Both the position numbers and the translations under genes were made by a program. The notes beneath the pieces are model-generated. The model ran no database searches. It was given only the letters and a program-made list of their open reading frames with translations, and was not told the origin of the DNA. A stretch of 34,579 nt of DNA from Rubrivivax sp. (GTDB lineage: Bacteria > Pseudomonadota > Gammaproteobacteria > Burkholderiales > Burkholderiaceae_C). This document shows, in pieces, positions 17,201-24,205 of the stretch. Within the stretch, counting starts at the first letter, position 1, and each line of letters begins with the position of its first letter. The DNA is taken from positions 1-34,579 of the forward strand of contig SEFA01000064.1 of the NCBI GenBank assembly GCA_004210455.1, in the 5' to 3' direction.

Positions 17201-17366
17201 CCTTGGCGGCCGCGCCCGGGTAGCTGGTGTTGATGGAGATGCGGGTGGGCGCGATGTCGGGGTAGCGCTCCAGCGGCAGGATGCGCACCGCGGCGGCGCC
17301 CGCCAGCATGATCACGATCGCGATGACCCACGCGAAGATGGGCCGGTCGATGAAGAACGATGCCAT
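14202..17366 (-). CDS. AcrB/MexB-type RND multidrug efflux transporter (HAE1 family)
   Basis: This 1054-residue inner-membrane proton/drug antiporter has full family length. It begins MASFFIDRPIFAWVIAI, as HAE1 proteins do, with the first helix at about 10-28. The proton-relay aspartates are present in GLLVDDAIVVVENVE (Asp407-Asp408) and the partner lysine in LSAKNAILIVEFAE of the second half. Periplasmic porter and docking segments are intact (ERYPDIAPTRISI, DQGSLQMQVRMAPGAT, NIFIVQPPTVRGLGGSAG). It sits four bases after the adaptor gene and overlaps the OMF start. A BaeSR-like pair is divergently encoded, so drug-, metal- or envelope-stress-induced expression is likely. Confidence 0.96.
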   Translation of the reverse strand: MASFFIDRPIFAWVIAIVIMLAGAAAVRILPLERYPDIAPTRISINTSYPGAAAKAIEDSVTQVIEQNLKGIDGLFSIESSSNASGGASTVLSFVAGTDPDLAQMQVQNKVSQSLSRLPQAVQAQGVRVTKAGTENLMVIMLTSDNPAVTSADLGDYLSSTLVDIISRIEGVGDVNVFGSGYAMRIWLDPAQLQRYALVPGDIRSALLAQNTEVSAGQLGAQPAPEGQRLTAIITARAKLTTAEQFRNIVLRVQPDGSTLKLSDVARVELGRDSYTSNVKSTGQTAAGMAILPASGANALKTAELVKAKLAELEPFFPQGMTSTITYDTTPFISVSIEGVVHTLIEAMVLVVAIMYLFMQNLRATLVPAIAVPVVLLGTFGVLAIAGYSINSLTMFGLVLAIGLLVDDAIVVVENVERLMREEGMSPRDATRESMKEISGALVGIAVVLSAVFIPMAFFGGSTGIIYRQFSITVVSAMILSVLVAMSLSPALCATLLKPVHQGEHAAHGGPFGKQLDWFFGGFNRQFDKFSDRYTARVRWLTARGVRSFLVYLLLIGGMALLYKSLPTSFLPDEDQGSLQMQVRMAPGATSERMEAVALAMETYLAEQKEVQFYNLVRGANGDQGSGQGFIRLTDWKERPGKEQGAAALAERFSRELGKKIRDANIFIVQPPTVRGLGGSAGIQLFLQDLGGVGTQALAEARDRLIDEANKHPELARARINSLTETPQLQINIDDQKAGTLGVATTTINDTLSIALGSSYVNDFIDRGRVKRVLVQGEGAYRADPDALRYWYVRNAAGTMVSFNAFATATWQNGPRQLVRYNGSAAYEIQADVPPGVSSGAAMKAMESILREMPPGIGFEWSGRSYQERLSGDQAPMLYAVSVLFIFLCLAALYESWSVPFSVMLVVPLGIIGALAASHLGGQQNDVFFQVGLLTTVGLSAKNAILIVEFAETLRGQGMSVLEATLKACRQRLRPILMTSLAFMMGVLPLAFASGAGSGSQRAIGVGVLGGMGSATLLGIFFVPLFYLWVKQRFSRTKPVAAQADGHQDPEVRA

Positions 17367-17370
17367 GGCG

Positions 17371-18639
17371 TCAGCGTCCCGCGGCGGATGCGCCAGAGAC
17401 GCCGGATGCGGCGGATGCGGCGGATCCAGCCGCGGCGGCCGAGGTCGCGGCGCCCTTCTTCATGCCCGCCGGCACCGGCGTGACCGGCTGGCCGGCGCGC
17501 ACGCGCTGCAGGCCTTCGATGGCGAGCTTGTCGCCGGCCTGGAGGCCGCTGGCGACCAGCCACTGGTTGCCGACCGCCCGGGTCAGCACCAGGGGACGCA
17601 GCTGCAGCTTGTTCTCGGGTCCGACGACCAGCGCGGTCGCATCGCCGGTGGGCGAGCGCGTCACGCCCTGCTGCGGCACCAGGATCACGCCGCTGTCGAC
17701 GCCGGCCAGCAGCTTGGCGCGGACCACCATGCCCGGCAGCAGCGCGCCGTCGGGATTGGGCACGATCGCGCGCAGCGTCACCGCGCCGGTGCCGCGGTCC
17801 ACCGTCACGCCGCTGAACTGCAGCGTGCCGGGACGGGCGTATTCGGTGCCGTCCTCGAGGATCAGCTTGACCTTGCTGCTGCCGCTGCGGGCGTCGAGCT
17901 GGCGGCGCAGCTGCAGGATCTCGGCGCTGCTCTGGACGATGTCCACGTGCATCGGATCGAGCTGCTGCACCGTCGTCAGCGCCTGCGTCTGCGCGGCGGT
18001 GACCAGCGCGCCGGCGGTCACCGTCGACACCTCGATGCGGCCGGAGATCGGCGCCGTGATGCGGGTCCGGTCGACCTGGACGCGGGCGGCGTCCAGCGCG
18101 GCGCGGGCCACGGCCACGTCGGCCTGCGCCTGGCGCAGCGCGCTGGCGCTGTCGTCGGCGCTCTGGCGGCTGAGGGCGTCGGCCTTGAGCAGTTCGGCGT
18201 CGCGCTCGGCGCGGCTGCGGGCGACGGCCACCTGGGCCTCGGCCTTCTGCAGCGCGGCGGCGGTGCGGGCGCGCTCGGCTTCATAGGTGGCGGCGTCGAG
18301 CTGATACAGCGGCTGGCCGGCGCGGACCAGCTTGCCTTCCTCGAACAGCCGCTTCTGCACGATGCCGGTCACCTGCGGGCGGATCTCGGCGACCTGGCTG
18401 GCGGACAGCCGGCCCGGCAGCTCCAGCGCCAGCGGCGCGTCCTGCGTCGTCACCACGATCACACCGACTTCGGGCGCGGCGCGTTTGGCGGGCTCTTCCT
18501 TCTTCTCGCCGCAGCCGGCGAGCACCAGCACGGCCAGGGCGGCCAGCGCCGCGGCGATCGGCGCCAGGGTCGGAGCGCGGGGCGTACGCGGCGGCATCAA
18601 GGACTTCAACGACGTGGATGTCAGAATCTTCTTCGGCAT
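17371..18639 (-). CDS. AcrA/MexA-type periplasmic adaptor lipoprotein (MFP)
   Basis: This adaptor of about 422 residues has a lipobox LVLAGC at about 38-43, a GVIVVTTQDAPLALELPGRLSA opening, lipoyl halves (VTGIVQKRLFEEGKLVRAGQPLYQLD and ITAPISGRIEVSTVTAGALVT), a coiled-coil hairpin between them (about 105-170), and the beta-barrel and membrane-proximal domains (GAVTLRAIVPNPDGALLPGMVVRAKL). The tail is low-complexity Ala/Gly/Ser. Starts at 18639 (MPKKIL) or 18597 (MPPRTP) both give a good lipoprotein signal and neither has a strong ribosome site; I chose the longer. It is the first gene of the efflux operon and is divergent from the sensor kinase. Confidence 0.93.
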   Translation of the reverse strand: MPKKILTSTSLKSLMPPRTPRAPTLAPIAAALAALAVLVLAGCGEKKEEPAKRAAPEVGVIVVTTQDAPLALELPGRLSASQVAEIRPQVTGIVQKRLFEEGKLVRAGQPLYQLDAATYEAERARTAAALQKAEAQVAVARSRAERDAELLKADALSRQSADDSASALRQAQADVAVARAALDAARVQVDRTRITAPISGRIEVSTVTAGALVTAAQTQALTTVQQLDPMHVDIVQSSAEILQLRRQLDARSGSSKVKLILEDGTEYARPGTLQFSGVTVDRGTGAVTLRAIVPNPDGALLPGMVVRAKLLAGVDSGVILVPQQGVTRSPTGDATALVVGPENKLQLRPLVLTRAVGNQWLVASGLQAGDKLAIEGLQRVRAGQPVTPVPAGMKKGAATSAAAAGSAASAASGVSGASAAGR

Positions 18640-18827
18640 GGCGGCGGATGCTCGGCCATGAATGTGGAGAGACCTTGAAGATCGCGTCAGGCGCGCGGCC
18701 ACCGCCCGGATGGCTTGCCGGTCGCACGCCCGCGCCCGCATCATGCGGTCCGGCGACGGGATCCCCATCACTTTCGGCACACTGCCCCCCGTTCCGTATC
18801 GCGCTCCCTTCGTTTTCCCTGCTCCGG
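18640..18827. promoter_or_regulatory. Divergent promoter region between efflux operon and two-component system
   Basis: These 188 bases separate the adaptor gene (leftward) from the kinase gene (rightward), so promoters for both should lie here. I see no strong -10/-35 pair and no clear direct repeat that I would call the regulator's site. Confidence 0.4.
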
Positions 18828-20219
18828 ATGAAGCTCTCGTTCACCCTCACCGCCCGGCTCTTCGCCGCCGTCTTCAGCACCGCCATGGCGGTGGCGCTGG
18901 CGATGGGCGTGTTCTCGCACATCAACCTGAACCGGGACTTCATCGGCTACCTCAACGAGCAGGGCGTGAACCGGCTGGAACTGGCCCGGACCAGCGTCAC
19001 CGCCGGCTACCGCGAGAACGGCAGGAGCTGGGATTTCCTGCGCGAGAAGCCGGAGCTCTGGGGCCGTCTGCTGCGTCCGCTGGTGCCGGAGGCCGACATG
19101 CCGGCGGTCAAGCAGGGGCCCGCCGAGCTGACGGGCGCGACGCGGCGCTTCACGCTGTTCGACGAGAACCATGAGCGGGTCGCCGGGTATGCGGGACCGG
19201 TGGAGCCGACCGTGGAGCGCCCCATCATCGTCGACGGCCTGACCGTGGGCTGGCTGGCGCTGACCCCGATCGAGTCGGTGAGCCCGGGCGCGGAGAAGCA
19301 TTTCTACGACGCGCAGCTGCGCTCGGCCTGGGTGGTGGGCGGCGCGGCGGTGCTGCTGGCAGGCGCGGTCGCGTTCTGGATCTCGCGGCGACTGCTGAGT
19401 CCGGTGCGGCGTGTCGCCGACGCCACGCACCGGCTCGCGGCGGGCGACTTCGAGGTCCGCGTCCCGGAGACGCGCAACAACGACGACATCGCCAGCCTGG
19501 GCCGCGACTTCAACCAGCTCGCGCTGACCCTGCAGCGCAACGAGGCAATGCGGCGGGAGTTTCTCGCCGACGTCTCGCACGAGCTGCGCACGCCGCTGGG
19601 CGTGCTGCACGGCGAGCTGGAGGCGCTGGAGGACGGCGTGCGCAAGCTGGACGCGCAGGCGCTGCGCTCGCTGCAGGGCGAGGTCGGCATCCTGCACAAG
19701 CTGGTCGACGACCTGCACGAGCTGTCGATGGCGGACGTGGGCGCCCTCGCCTACCGCAAGTCGGAGGTCGACCTGTGCCAGCTGATCGACGTGACGGCCG
19801 GCGCCTTCGGCGAGCGGCTGCACGGCAGCGGGCTGAGGCTGCAGCTGGACCTGCCGGAGCAGCCGCTGCGCGTCTTCGGCGACGAGCGCCGGCTGCGTCA
19901 GCTGCTGGGCAACCTCGTCGAGAACAGCTGCCGCTACACCGACGCCGGCGGCGCCTTGAGCATCAGCGCGCGGCGCAGCGGCGAGCACGCGGTGATCGAC
20001 GTGCAGGACACCTCGCCCGGCGTCGGGCCGGAACACCTGCCGCGCTTGTTCGAGCGCTTCTTCCGCGTCGATGCCTCGCGCAGCCGGCGCGGCGGCGGAT
20101 CGGGGCTGGGGCTGTCGATCTGCCAGCGCATCGCCGAGGCGCACGAGGGCCGCATCGAGGCGCGCCCCTCGCCGCTGGGCGGGCTGTGGATGCGCGTGGA
20201 GCTGCCCGTCCATGCCTGA
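18828..20219 (+). CDS. BaeS-like sensor histidine kinase
   Basis: This 463-residue kinase has two membrane helices (about 9-30 and 167-186) flanking a periplasmic sensor of about 135 residues (with RFTLFDENHERVAGYAG). HAMP (RRLLSPVRRVADATHRLAAGDFEV), HisKA with DVSHELRTPLG (His251) and HATPase follow, with N box NLVENSCRYT, G1-like DTSPGVG, FERFFR and GSGLGLSICQRI. Layout and motifs fit the BaeS/CreC-like group. The ATG at 18828 begins MKLSFTLTAR, a natural start for the first helix; the frame is open further upstream only as non-coding. It overlaps the regulator gene by eight bases and is divergent from the RND operon it probably controls. Confidence 0.92.
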   Translation: MKLSFTLTARLFAAVFSTAMAVALAMGVFSHINLNRDFIGYLNEQGVNRLELARTSVTAGYRENGRSWDFLREKPELWGRLLRPLVPEADMPAVKQGPAELTGATRRFTLFDENHERVAGYAGPVEPTVERPIIVDGLTVGWLALTPIESVSPGAEKHFYDAQLRSAWVVGGAAVLLAGAVAFWISRRLLSPVRRVADATHRLAAGDFEVRVPETRNNDDIASLGRDFNQLALTLQRNEAMRREFLADVSHELRTPLGVLHGELEALEDGVRKLDAQALRSLQGEVGILHKLVDDLHELSMADVGALAYRKSEVDLCQLIDVTAGAFGERLHGSGLRLQLDLPEQPLRVFGDERRLRQLLGNLVENSCRYTDAGGALSISARRSGEHAVIDVQDTSPGVGPEHLPRLFERFFRVDASRSRRGGGSGLGLSICQRIAEAHEGRIEARPSPLGGLWMRVELPVHA

Positions 20220-20982
20220 GAACGACGCAGGGTCCGCCACGGGACCAGGATCGGGTCTGGCGCCGATGCCGATGGAGCCGGGCCCGTCGCGGGTGCTGGT
20301 GGTCGAGGACGAACCCAAGCTCGCGGCGCTGCTGGCGGACTACCTGCGCGCGGCGGGGCACGAGCCGGAATGCGTGGCCGACGGTCGCGAGGTGATCCCG
20401 GCGTGGACGGCGCGGCGGCACGACCTGATCCTGCTCGACCTGATGCTGCCCGGCATCGACGGGCTGACGCTGTGCCGCACACTGCGCGGGATGAGCAGCG
20501 TGCCCATCCTGATGCTGACGGCGCGGGCGGACGAATCGGACCGGCTCGCCGGCCTGGAGACCGGCGCGGACGACTACATCGCGAAGAATCCGTTCAGTCC
20601 GCGCGAGGTGATGGCGCGGGTCAAGGCGGCGCTGCGCCGCGGCCGCGCGCACGAGCGGGCGACGGCCGCCGCGGTGGCGGCTTTCGCGGCCGGCAGCGAG
20701 GCGCTGTTCATCGACGAGGCCGGCTGGACCGCCAGCTGGCGCGGCGAGCCGCTGGACCTCACGCCGATCGAGTTCCGGCTGCTCCACATCCTGGCGACGC
20801 AGCCGGGCCGCGTGTATGCGCGCACGCAGCTGCTGGACCTGCTGCACGTCGACGGCCGCGAGGTGACCGAGCGTGCCGTCGACAGCCACATCAAGAACCT
20901 GCGGCGCAAGCTGGAACGCGCCGGCGCCGGCACGGACCGCATCCGGTCGATCTACGGCATCGGTTACCGGTTCGAGCGGTGA
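20212..20982 (+). CDS. BaeR-like OmpR-family response regulator
   Basis: This 256-residue regulator has an extended, Gly/Pro-rich N-terminus of about 26 residues. A receiver domain follows, with acidic residues Glu32 and Asp33 (VVEDE), phosphorylation site Asp76 (LILLDLMLPGIDG), Thr in MLTARAD and Lys125. The C-terminal winged helix includes LTPIEFRLLHILATQPGRVYARTQLL and VDSHIKNLRRKLE...IRSIYGIGYRFE. The conserved Lys-Pro step of receivers reads Lys-Asn-Pro (125-127), an apparent one-residue insertion. The start overlaps the kinase by eight bases. The output is probably the divergent efflux operon. Confidence 0.92.
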   Translation: MPENDAGSATGPGSGLAPMPMEPGPSRVLVVEDEPKLAALLADYLRAAGHEPECVADGREVIPAWTARRHDLILLDLMLPGIDGLTLCRTLRGMSSVPILMLTARADESDRLAGLETGADDYIAKNPFSPREVMARVKAALRRGRAHERATAAAVAAFAAGSEALFIDEAGWTASWRGEPLDLTPIEFRLLHILATQPGRVYARTQLLDLLHVDGREVTERAVDSHIKNLRRKLERAGAGTDRIRSIYGIGYRFER

Positions 20983-21178
20983 CAGGTCTTGCGTCGGACG
21001 GTGGTCCAATCCGCACGGCGCGATTCGTGGCGCCGCCGGCAGCCTCGGCAGTCAACCAGCCGCGAACCGCCGCGTTATTGAACGAGCAATCGCTGACGGC
21101 TCCGAAGCAATCCGCAACATGACCGCAATGAGACGGTCACGGCGCTTCCGGACAGTCGTCCCAGAGGAGGAACCCTGA

Positions 21179-21688
21179 ATGAAGAAATGGATCGCCATCG
21201 GCGCGCTGGTGCTGCTGAACGCCTGCGCTTTCACGTCCTACACCCGCATGTTCGGCGGCTACGGCTACAACGACGTGCCGCTGTCCCCGGACCGTTACCG
21301 CGTGACCTTCGCCGGTTACCAGAACGACGTCCCGTCCAAGGCGGCGGACCAGGCCTTGCTGCGCAGCGCCGAGGTGACGTTGACCAAGGGGTACCGTTAC
21401 TTCGTGGTCGTCGAAGAGCGCAACGACATGCTGACCAGCAGCTACCAGGTGCCGGCGACGCAGACGACCGAGACCACGAGCAAGGTCGAAGGCAACGAGA
21501 CGAAATCGGTGTCGACGACGACCTACAACGAAGCCAAGACCGTCACGCAGAAGCAGCCCGCGACGACGCTGACGATCCAGTGCTTCCACGACAAGCCCGC
21601 GGCCGCCGAGGGCAAGGTCTACGACGCCCAGTTCCTGTGGACCGAACTCGGCCCGCGGTACGGCGTCAAGCGTCCGCCGAAGGGCTGA
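21179..21688 (+). CDS. Small lipoprotein of the CC0125/CC1285 family
   Basis: This 169-residue protein has a clear lipoprotein signal (MKKWIAIGALVLLNAC, Cys16), then GGYGYNDVPLSPDRYRVTFAGYQ...ADQALLRSAEVTLTKGYRYFVVVEE, the hallmark of the CC0125/CC1285 family of uncharacterised periplasmic lipoproteins. A Thr-rich stretch (about 97-122) follows. AGAGGAGG lies nine bases before the ATG, a strong ribosome site. It has its own upstream region of 196 bases after the response regulator gene, in which I see no clear promoter. Its 3' end overlaps the convergent sirtuin gene by 23 bases. Function unknown. Confidence 0.82.
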   Translation: MKKWIAIGALVLLNACAFTSYTRMFGGYGYNDVPLSPDRYRVTFAGYQNDVPSKAADQALLRSAEVTLTKGYRYFVVVEERNDMLTSSYQVPATQTTETTSKVEGNETKSVSTTTYNEAKTVTQKQPATTLTIQCFHDKPAAAEGKVYDAQFLWTELGPRYGVKRPPKG

Positions 21689-22472
21689 CCGCCGCTGACG
21701 GACGCGACGAGAGAAGTGCCGCCACGGCCGGCAGTCCGGCCGCCGCGGTCGTCTGCCACCGGAAGCTCACGTTCGCCGCCACGTCGCCGGGCTGGGGATT
21801 GATCTCCACGATCACCGCGGCCTTCGATGCCAGCCTCACCATGCCCGCGGCCGGATAAACGACGCCGGATGTGCCGACGATCAGCAGCAGGTCGCAATCG
21901 GCGATGCACTGTGCCGCTGCGTTCACGACGGCGTCGTCGAGCTGCTCGCCGAACCACACGACGCCGGGGCGGATCGCCCCCTGGCCGCACGCCGCGCAGG
22001 TCGGCGGCGTCAGTCGACGCTGCGCTTCAGGGGGCGGGTCGGACAAGGTCGCGCGAGCGCCGCACCGGTCGCATCGCGCGGCGAAAAGACTGCCGTGCAG
22101 GTGCAAGGCGCCCTCCACCCCCGCGCGCTCATGCAGGTCGTCGACGTTCTGCGTCACGACCTGGGCGCCGAATTCCCGCTGCAGTCTCGCCACCGCGAGG
22201 TGGCCCGGATTCGGCTTCGCGGCCATCACGTGCCCGCGGCGCCATTCATACCAGCCCCAGACGGTCTCCTTGTCGCGCTGCCAGGCGTCAGGTGTTGCCA
22301 GTTGCTGGGGATCGAATTCGCCCCACAGGCCGTTGCTGCCCGAACGGAAAGTCGGGATGCCGCTGTCGGCCGACATCCCCGCGCCGCTGAACACGACGAT
22401 GTGCTCGAAGCGGCGATTCAGCAGTTGACCCAATGCTGTGGGTAGGTCGACCCACTCACCCTTGTCATTCAT
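21666..22472 (-). CDS. cobB: Sir2-family NAD-dependent protein deacylase, CobB type
   Basis: This 268-residue sirtuin removes acyl groups from lysines using NAD. It has the NAD motif GAGMSADSGIPTFR (30-43), TQNVDDLH (107-114), the catalytic His in LHGSLF (His126), a zinc site CxxC...CxxC (Cys134, 137, 159, 162), GTSGVVYPA and VEIN. Tyr75-x-x-Arg78 in WYEWRRG matches the Tyr-x-x-Arg signature of SIRT5/CobB-type enzymes that accept succinyl or malonyl groups. ATG at 22472 was chosen because conserved sequence begins about 20 residues later; the open frame runs 36 codons further up, into the divergent promoter region. It looks like a metabolic sirtuin, not an immune Sir2 effector. Confidence 0.92.
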   Translation of the reverse strand: MNDKGEWVDLPTALGQLLNRRFEHIVVFSGAGMSADSGIPTFRSGSNGLWGEFDPQQLATPDAWQRDKETVWGWYEWRRGHVMAAKPNPGHLAVARLQREFGAQVVTQNVDDLHERAGVEGALHLHGSLFAARCDRCGARATLSDPPPEAQRRLTPPTCAACGQGAIRPGVVWFGEQLDDAVVNAAAQCIADCDLLLIVGTSGVVYPAAGMVRLASKAAVIVEINPQPGDVAANVSFRWQTTAAAGLPAVAALLSSRPSAAVSPSADA

Positions 22473-22578
22473 CGTCAGAAATCCATCGAATGGGATTGCG
22501 CGATTCCCCCGGGAGAGGGAGTCCATATCCCCCGAAAACCCGCTGTCGTCGCAGGGACGCGCTCGGATAATCGCATGC
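22473..22578. promoter_or_regulatory. Divergent intergenic region between sirtuin and Panacea genes
   Basis: This 106-base gap should hold both promoters. If the rightward pair is a toxin-antitoxin operon, an autoregulatory operator would be expected here. I see no convincing palindrome. Confidence 0.35.
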
Positions 22579-23088
22579 ATGACCTACGCACCCGCACTCG
22601 TTGCCAACGCCTTTCTGTATCGCGCGAAGCAGACGGGACGAAAGCTCAACCACGCGCATGTGCAGAAGCTGGTTTTCTTCCTTCATGCGTGGAGCCTGAC
22701 ACTGGATGGTCAATCCCTCGTCTCAGAGCGGCCGGAAGCTTGGCAATACGGGCCCTTGTTCTCTTCGCTCTATCACCGACTCAAGGCGTATGGACGCAAG
22801 ACCATCGATCTGCTGCCCAAATTTCATCCAGAGACCGGACAGCTTCGCCCGCTCATCCCCTCACGCGATGACCGCCGACTATGGTTCCTTGTCGATCAAG
22901 TCATGGATCGGTACGGCAGGTTCACATCATCGCAACTGTGCGCGCTCTCCCACGAGCCTGGCGGAGCGTGGGAAGAAACAAGGGATGCCAAAGTCACCGT
23001 GATGGCGGATGAGGTCATTCGCCGGCACTTCTTGAAGAAGATCCCCGATGCCTCCATCGTCCACCCCTCCACCTCCCGAACTGCCTGA
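22579..23088 (+). CDS. Panacea-domain (DUF4065) protein, probable antitoxin
   Basis: This 169-residue protein carries the Panacea/DUF4065/SocA-like domain over about residues 5-125: VANAFLYRAKQTG, then LNHAHVQKLVFFLHAWSL (family pattern KLQKLLYFAH), an EAWQYGPLFSSLYHRLK segment (family pattern WxxGPVxxxLY) and a C-terminal helix around LWFLVDQVMDRYG. Panacea is established as an antitoxin domain that neutralises unrelated toxins encoded next to it, including membrane-acting ones. The start at 22579 was chosen from the domain boundary; there is no strong ribosome site. Its last 41 bases overlap the next gene, which encodes a two-helix membrane protein. That tight overlap is typical of toxin-antitoxin pairs. 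Confidence 0.82.
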   Translation: MTYAPALVANAFLYRAKQTGRKLNHAHVQKLVFFLHAWSLTLDGQSLVSERPEAWQYGPLFSSLYHRLKAYGRKTIDLLPKFHPETGQLRPLIPSRDDRRLWFLVDQVMDRYGRFTSSQLCALSHEPGGAWEETRDAKVTVMADEVIRRHFLKKIPDASIVHPSTSRTA

Positions 23089-23485
23089 TCTGTCGACACT
23101 CGATCTGGCAGAGCGTCCCGAAGCCGCCGAAGACGGGTTTCTGACCCGACCGGAAGAATTGGACCTGAGCCTGCGAGCCTGGGCCGCTCGCGGTGGGTTG
23201 GCGGCCGCAGCCGTGCTCTACGCCGCAGGGCTGTTCTCTCTCAGCGTCTTTGTCGGCGTCTTCGACCACTGGCCCGCCGTCTCCGCAGACAAGTGGCACA
23301 TCGTCGTCACGGCTGTGGTGGCCCTCTTCACGGTGCCCACGATGATTCTCCTGACCATCATCCGAAGCTCTGCCGCGGGCAAACCGGAACCTGATTCCTC
23401 CACCAGGAACCTTCATACCTTGATCGGCGAGAAGCTCCTGAACCTGCTGGAGAAGCTCGCCGACAAGGTGATCGCCAAGAACTGA
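23048..23485 (+). CDS. Small two-helix membrane protein, candidate toxin partner of the Panacea protein
   Basis: This 145-residue protein has a Pro- and acid-rich cytosolic-type N-terminus (1-45), two hydrophobic helices (about 49-71 and 83-104) joined by a short Trp-containing loop (FDHWPAVSADKWH), and an amphipathic, Leu/Lys-rich C-terminal helix (GEKLLNLLEKLADKVIAKN). I recognise no named family. Overlap with a Panacea gene and the small membrane architecture suggest a membrane-disrupting toxin. An accessory protein that is not toxic remains possible. No other gene follows on this strand before the convergent VOC gene. Confidence 0.7.
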   Translation: MPPSSTPPPPELPDLSTLDLAERPEAAEDGFLTRPEELDLSLRAWAARGGLAAAAVLYAAGLFSLSVFVGVFDHWPAVSADKWHIVVTAVVALFTVPTMILLTIIRSSAAGKPEPDSSTRNLHTLIGEKLLNLLEKLADKVIAKN

Positions 23486-23511
23486 GCGCAGCGGCTCAAG
23501 GGCTCAAGGGC

Positions 23512-23991
23512 TCAGCCCTTCAACGCCGCCTCGATCTTCGCCACGTCGATCTTGTGCATCTCCATCATCGCGCTGAAGGCGCGCTTGGCCGCCGCGCGGT
23601 CGGGGTTGTTCAGCGCCTCCGACAGCACGCGCGGCGTGATCTGCCACGAGATGCCCCACTTGTCCTTGCACCAGCCGCACGCGCTCTCCTGACCGCCGTT
23701 GCCGACGATCGCGTTCCAGAGGCGGTCCGTCTCGGCCTGGTCGTCGGTCGCGACCTGGAAGGAGAACGCCTCGCTGTGCTTGATGCCCGGCCCACCGTTG
23801 AGGCCAATGCAGGGAATGCCCATCACCGTGAACTCGACGACCAGCACATCGCCCTCCACGCCCGAGGGGTAGTCCCCCGGCGCCCGCGCGATGCGGCCCA
23901 CCTTGCTGTCCGGAAAGGTCTTCTCGTAGAAGCGCGCGGCCTCTCCGGCGTCCCGGTCGTACCAGACGCAGATCGTGTTCTTCGCTTGCAT
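23512..23991 (-). CDS. VOC-superfamily PhnB-like protein (3-demethylubiquinone methyltransferase-like fold)
   Basis: This 159-residue protein has the two beta-alpha-beta-beta-beta modules of the glyoxalase/VOC fold. It opens NTICVWYDRDAGEAARFYEKTFPDS and contains VVEFTVMGIPCIGLNGGP, HSEAFSFQVATDDQAETDRLWNAI, a SACGWCKDKWGISWQITPRVL motif and a tail with AFSAMMEMHKIDVAKIEAA, all typical of PF06983-type proteins. Despite the family name, these are probably not ubiquinone methyltransferases; the substrate is unknown. ATG at 23991 is supported by AAGGAG seven bases upstream. It converges on the two-helix protein gene, with three copies of a GGCTCAAG-like 8-mer in the 26-base gap. Confidence 0.9.
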   Translation of the reverse strand: MQAKNTICVWYDRDAGEAARFYEKTFPDSKVGRIARAPGDYPSGVEGDVLVVEFTVMGIPCIGLNGGPGIKHSEAFSFQVATDDQAETDRLWNAIVGNGGQESACGWCKDKWGISWQITPRVLSEALNNPDRAAAKRAFSAMMEMHKIDVAKIEAALKG

Positions 23992-24129
23992 GAAGTCTCC
24001 TTGGGGTTGAGGGGTCATCGTAGACACGACGCACGACGACCGGTGATTTCGACAGTTCCCGCACGACACCGAGACACCAGCTCGACAACAGCCCGATACC
24101 TCCGGGATTGCGCCAATGCGATAACTTCT

Positions 24130-24149
24130 CATTTGCGAATTACTATCAA
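24130..24149. promoter_or_regulatory. Fur-box-like site upstream of the siderophore receptor
   Basis: The stretch around CATTTGCGAATTACTATCAA reads on the other strand TTGATAGTAATTCGCAAATG, close to betaproteobacterial Fur sites of the form TGATAATxATTCGCATTTG. It lies about 57 bases before the receptor start in an AT-rich island, as expected for iron-repressed promoters. Confidence 0.5.
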
Positions 24150-24205
24150 CAACTTCGCATTTTCAGAACACCGTCCGGCAACCGCTCCGGGCGCGTGCCC
24201 TTGCC

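Noticed and set aside
21666-22472. Sir2 as an anti-phage effector
   Set aside because: Length, zinc site and Tyr-x-x-Arg signature match CobB-type deacylases; no fused or neighbouring sensor such as SLOG, APAZ or HerA is present.
23486-23515. Triple GGCTCAAG repeat as a terminator
   Set aside because: It can form only a short stem and has no T-run on either strand.
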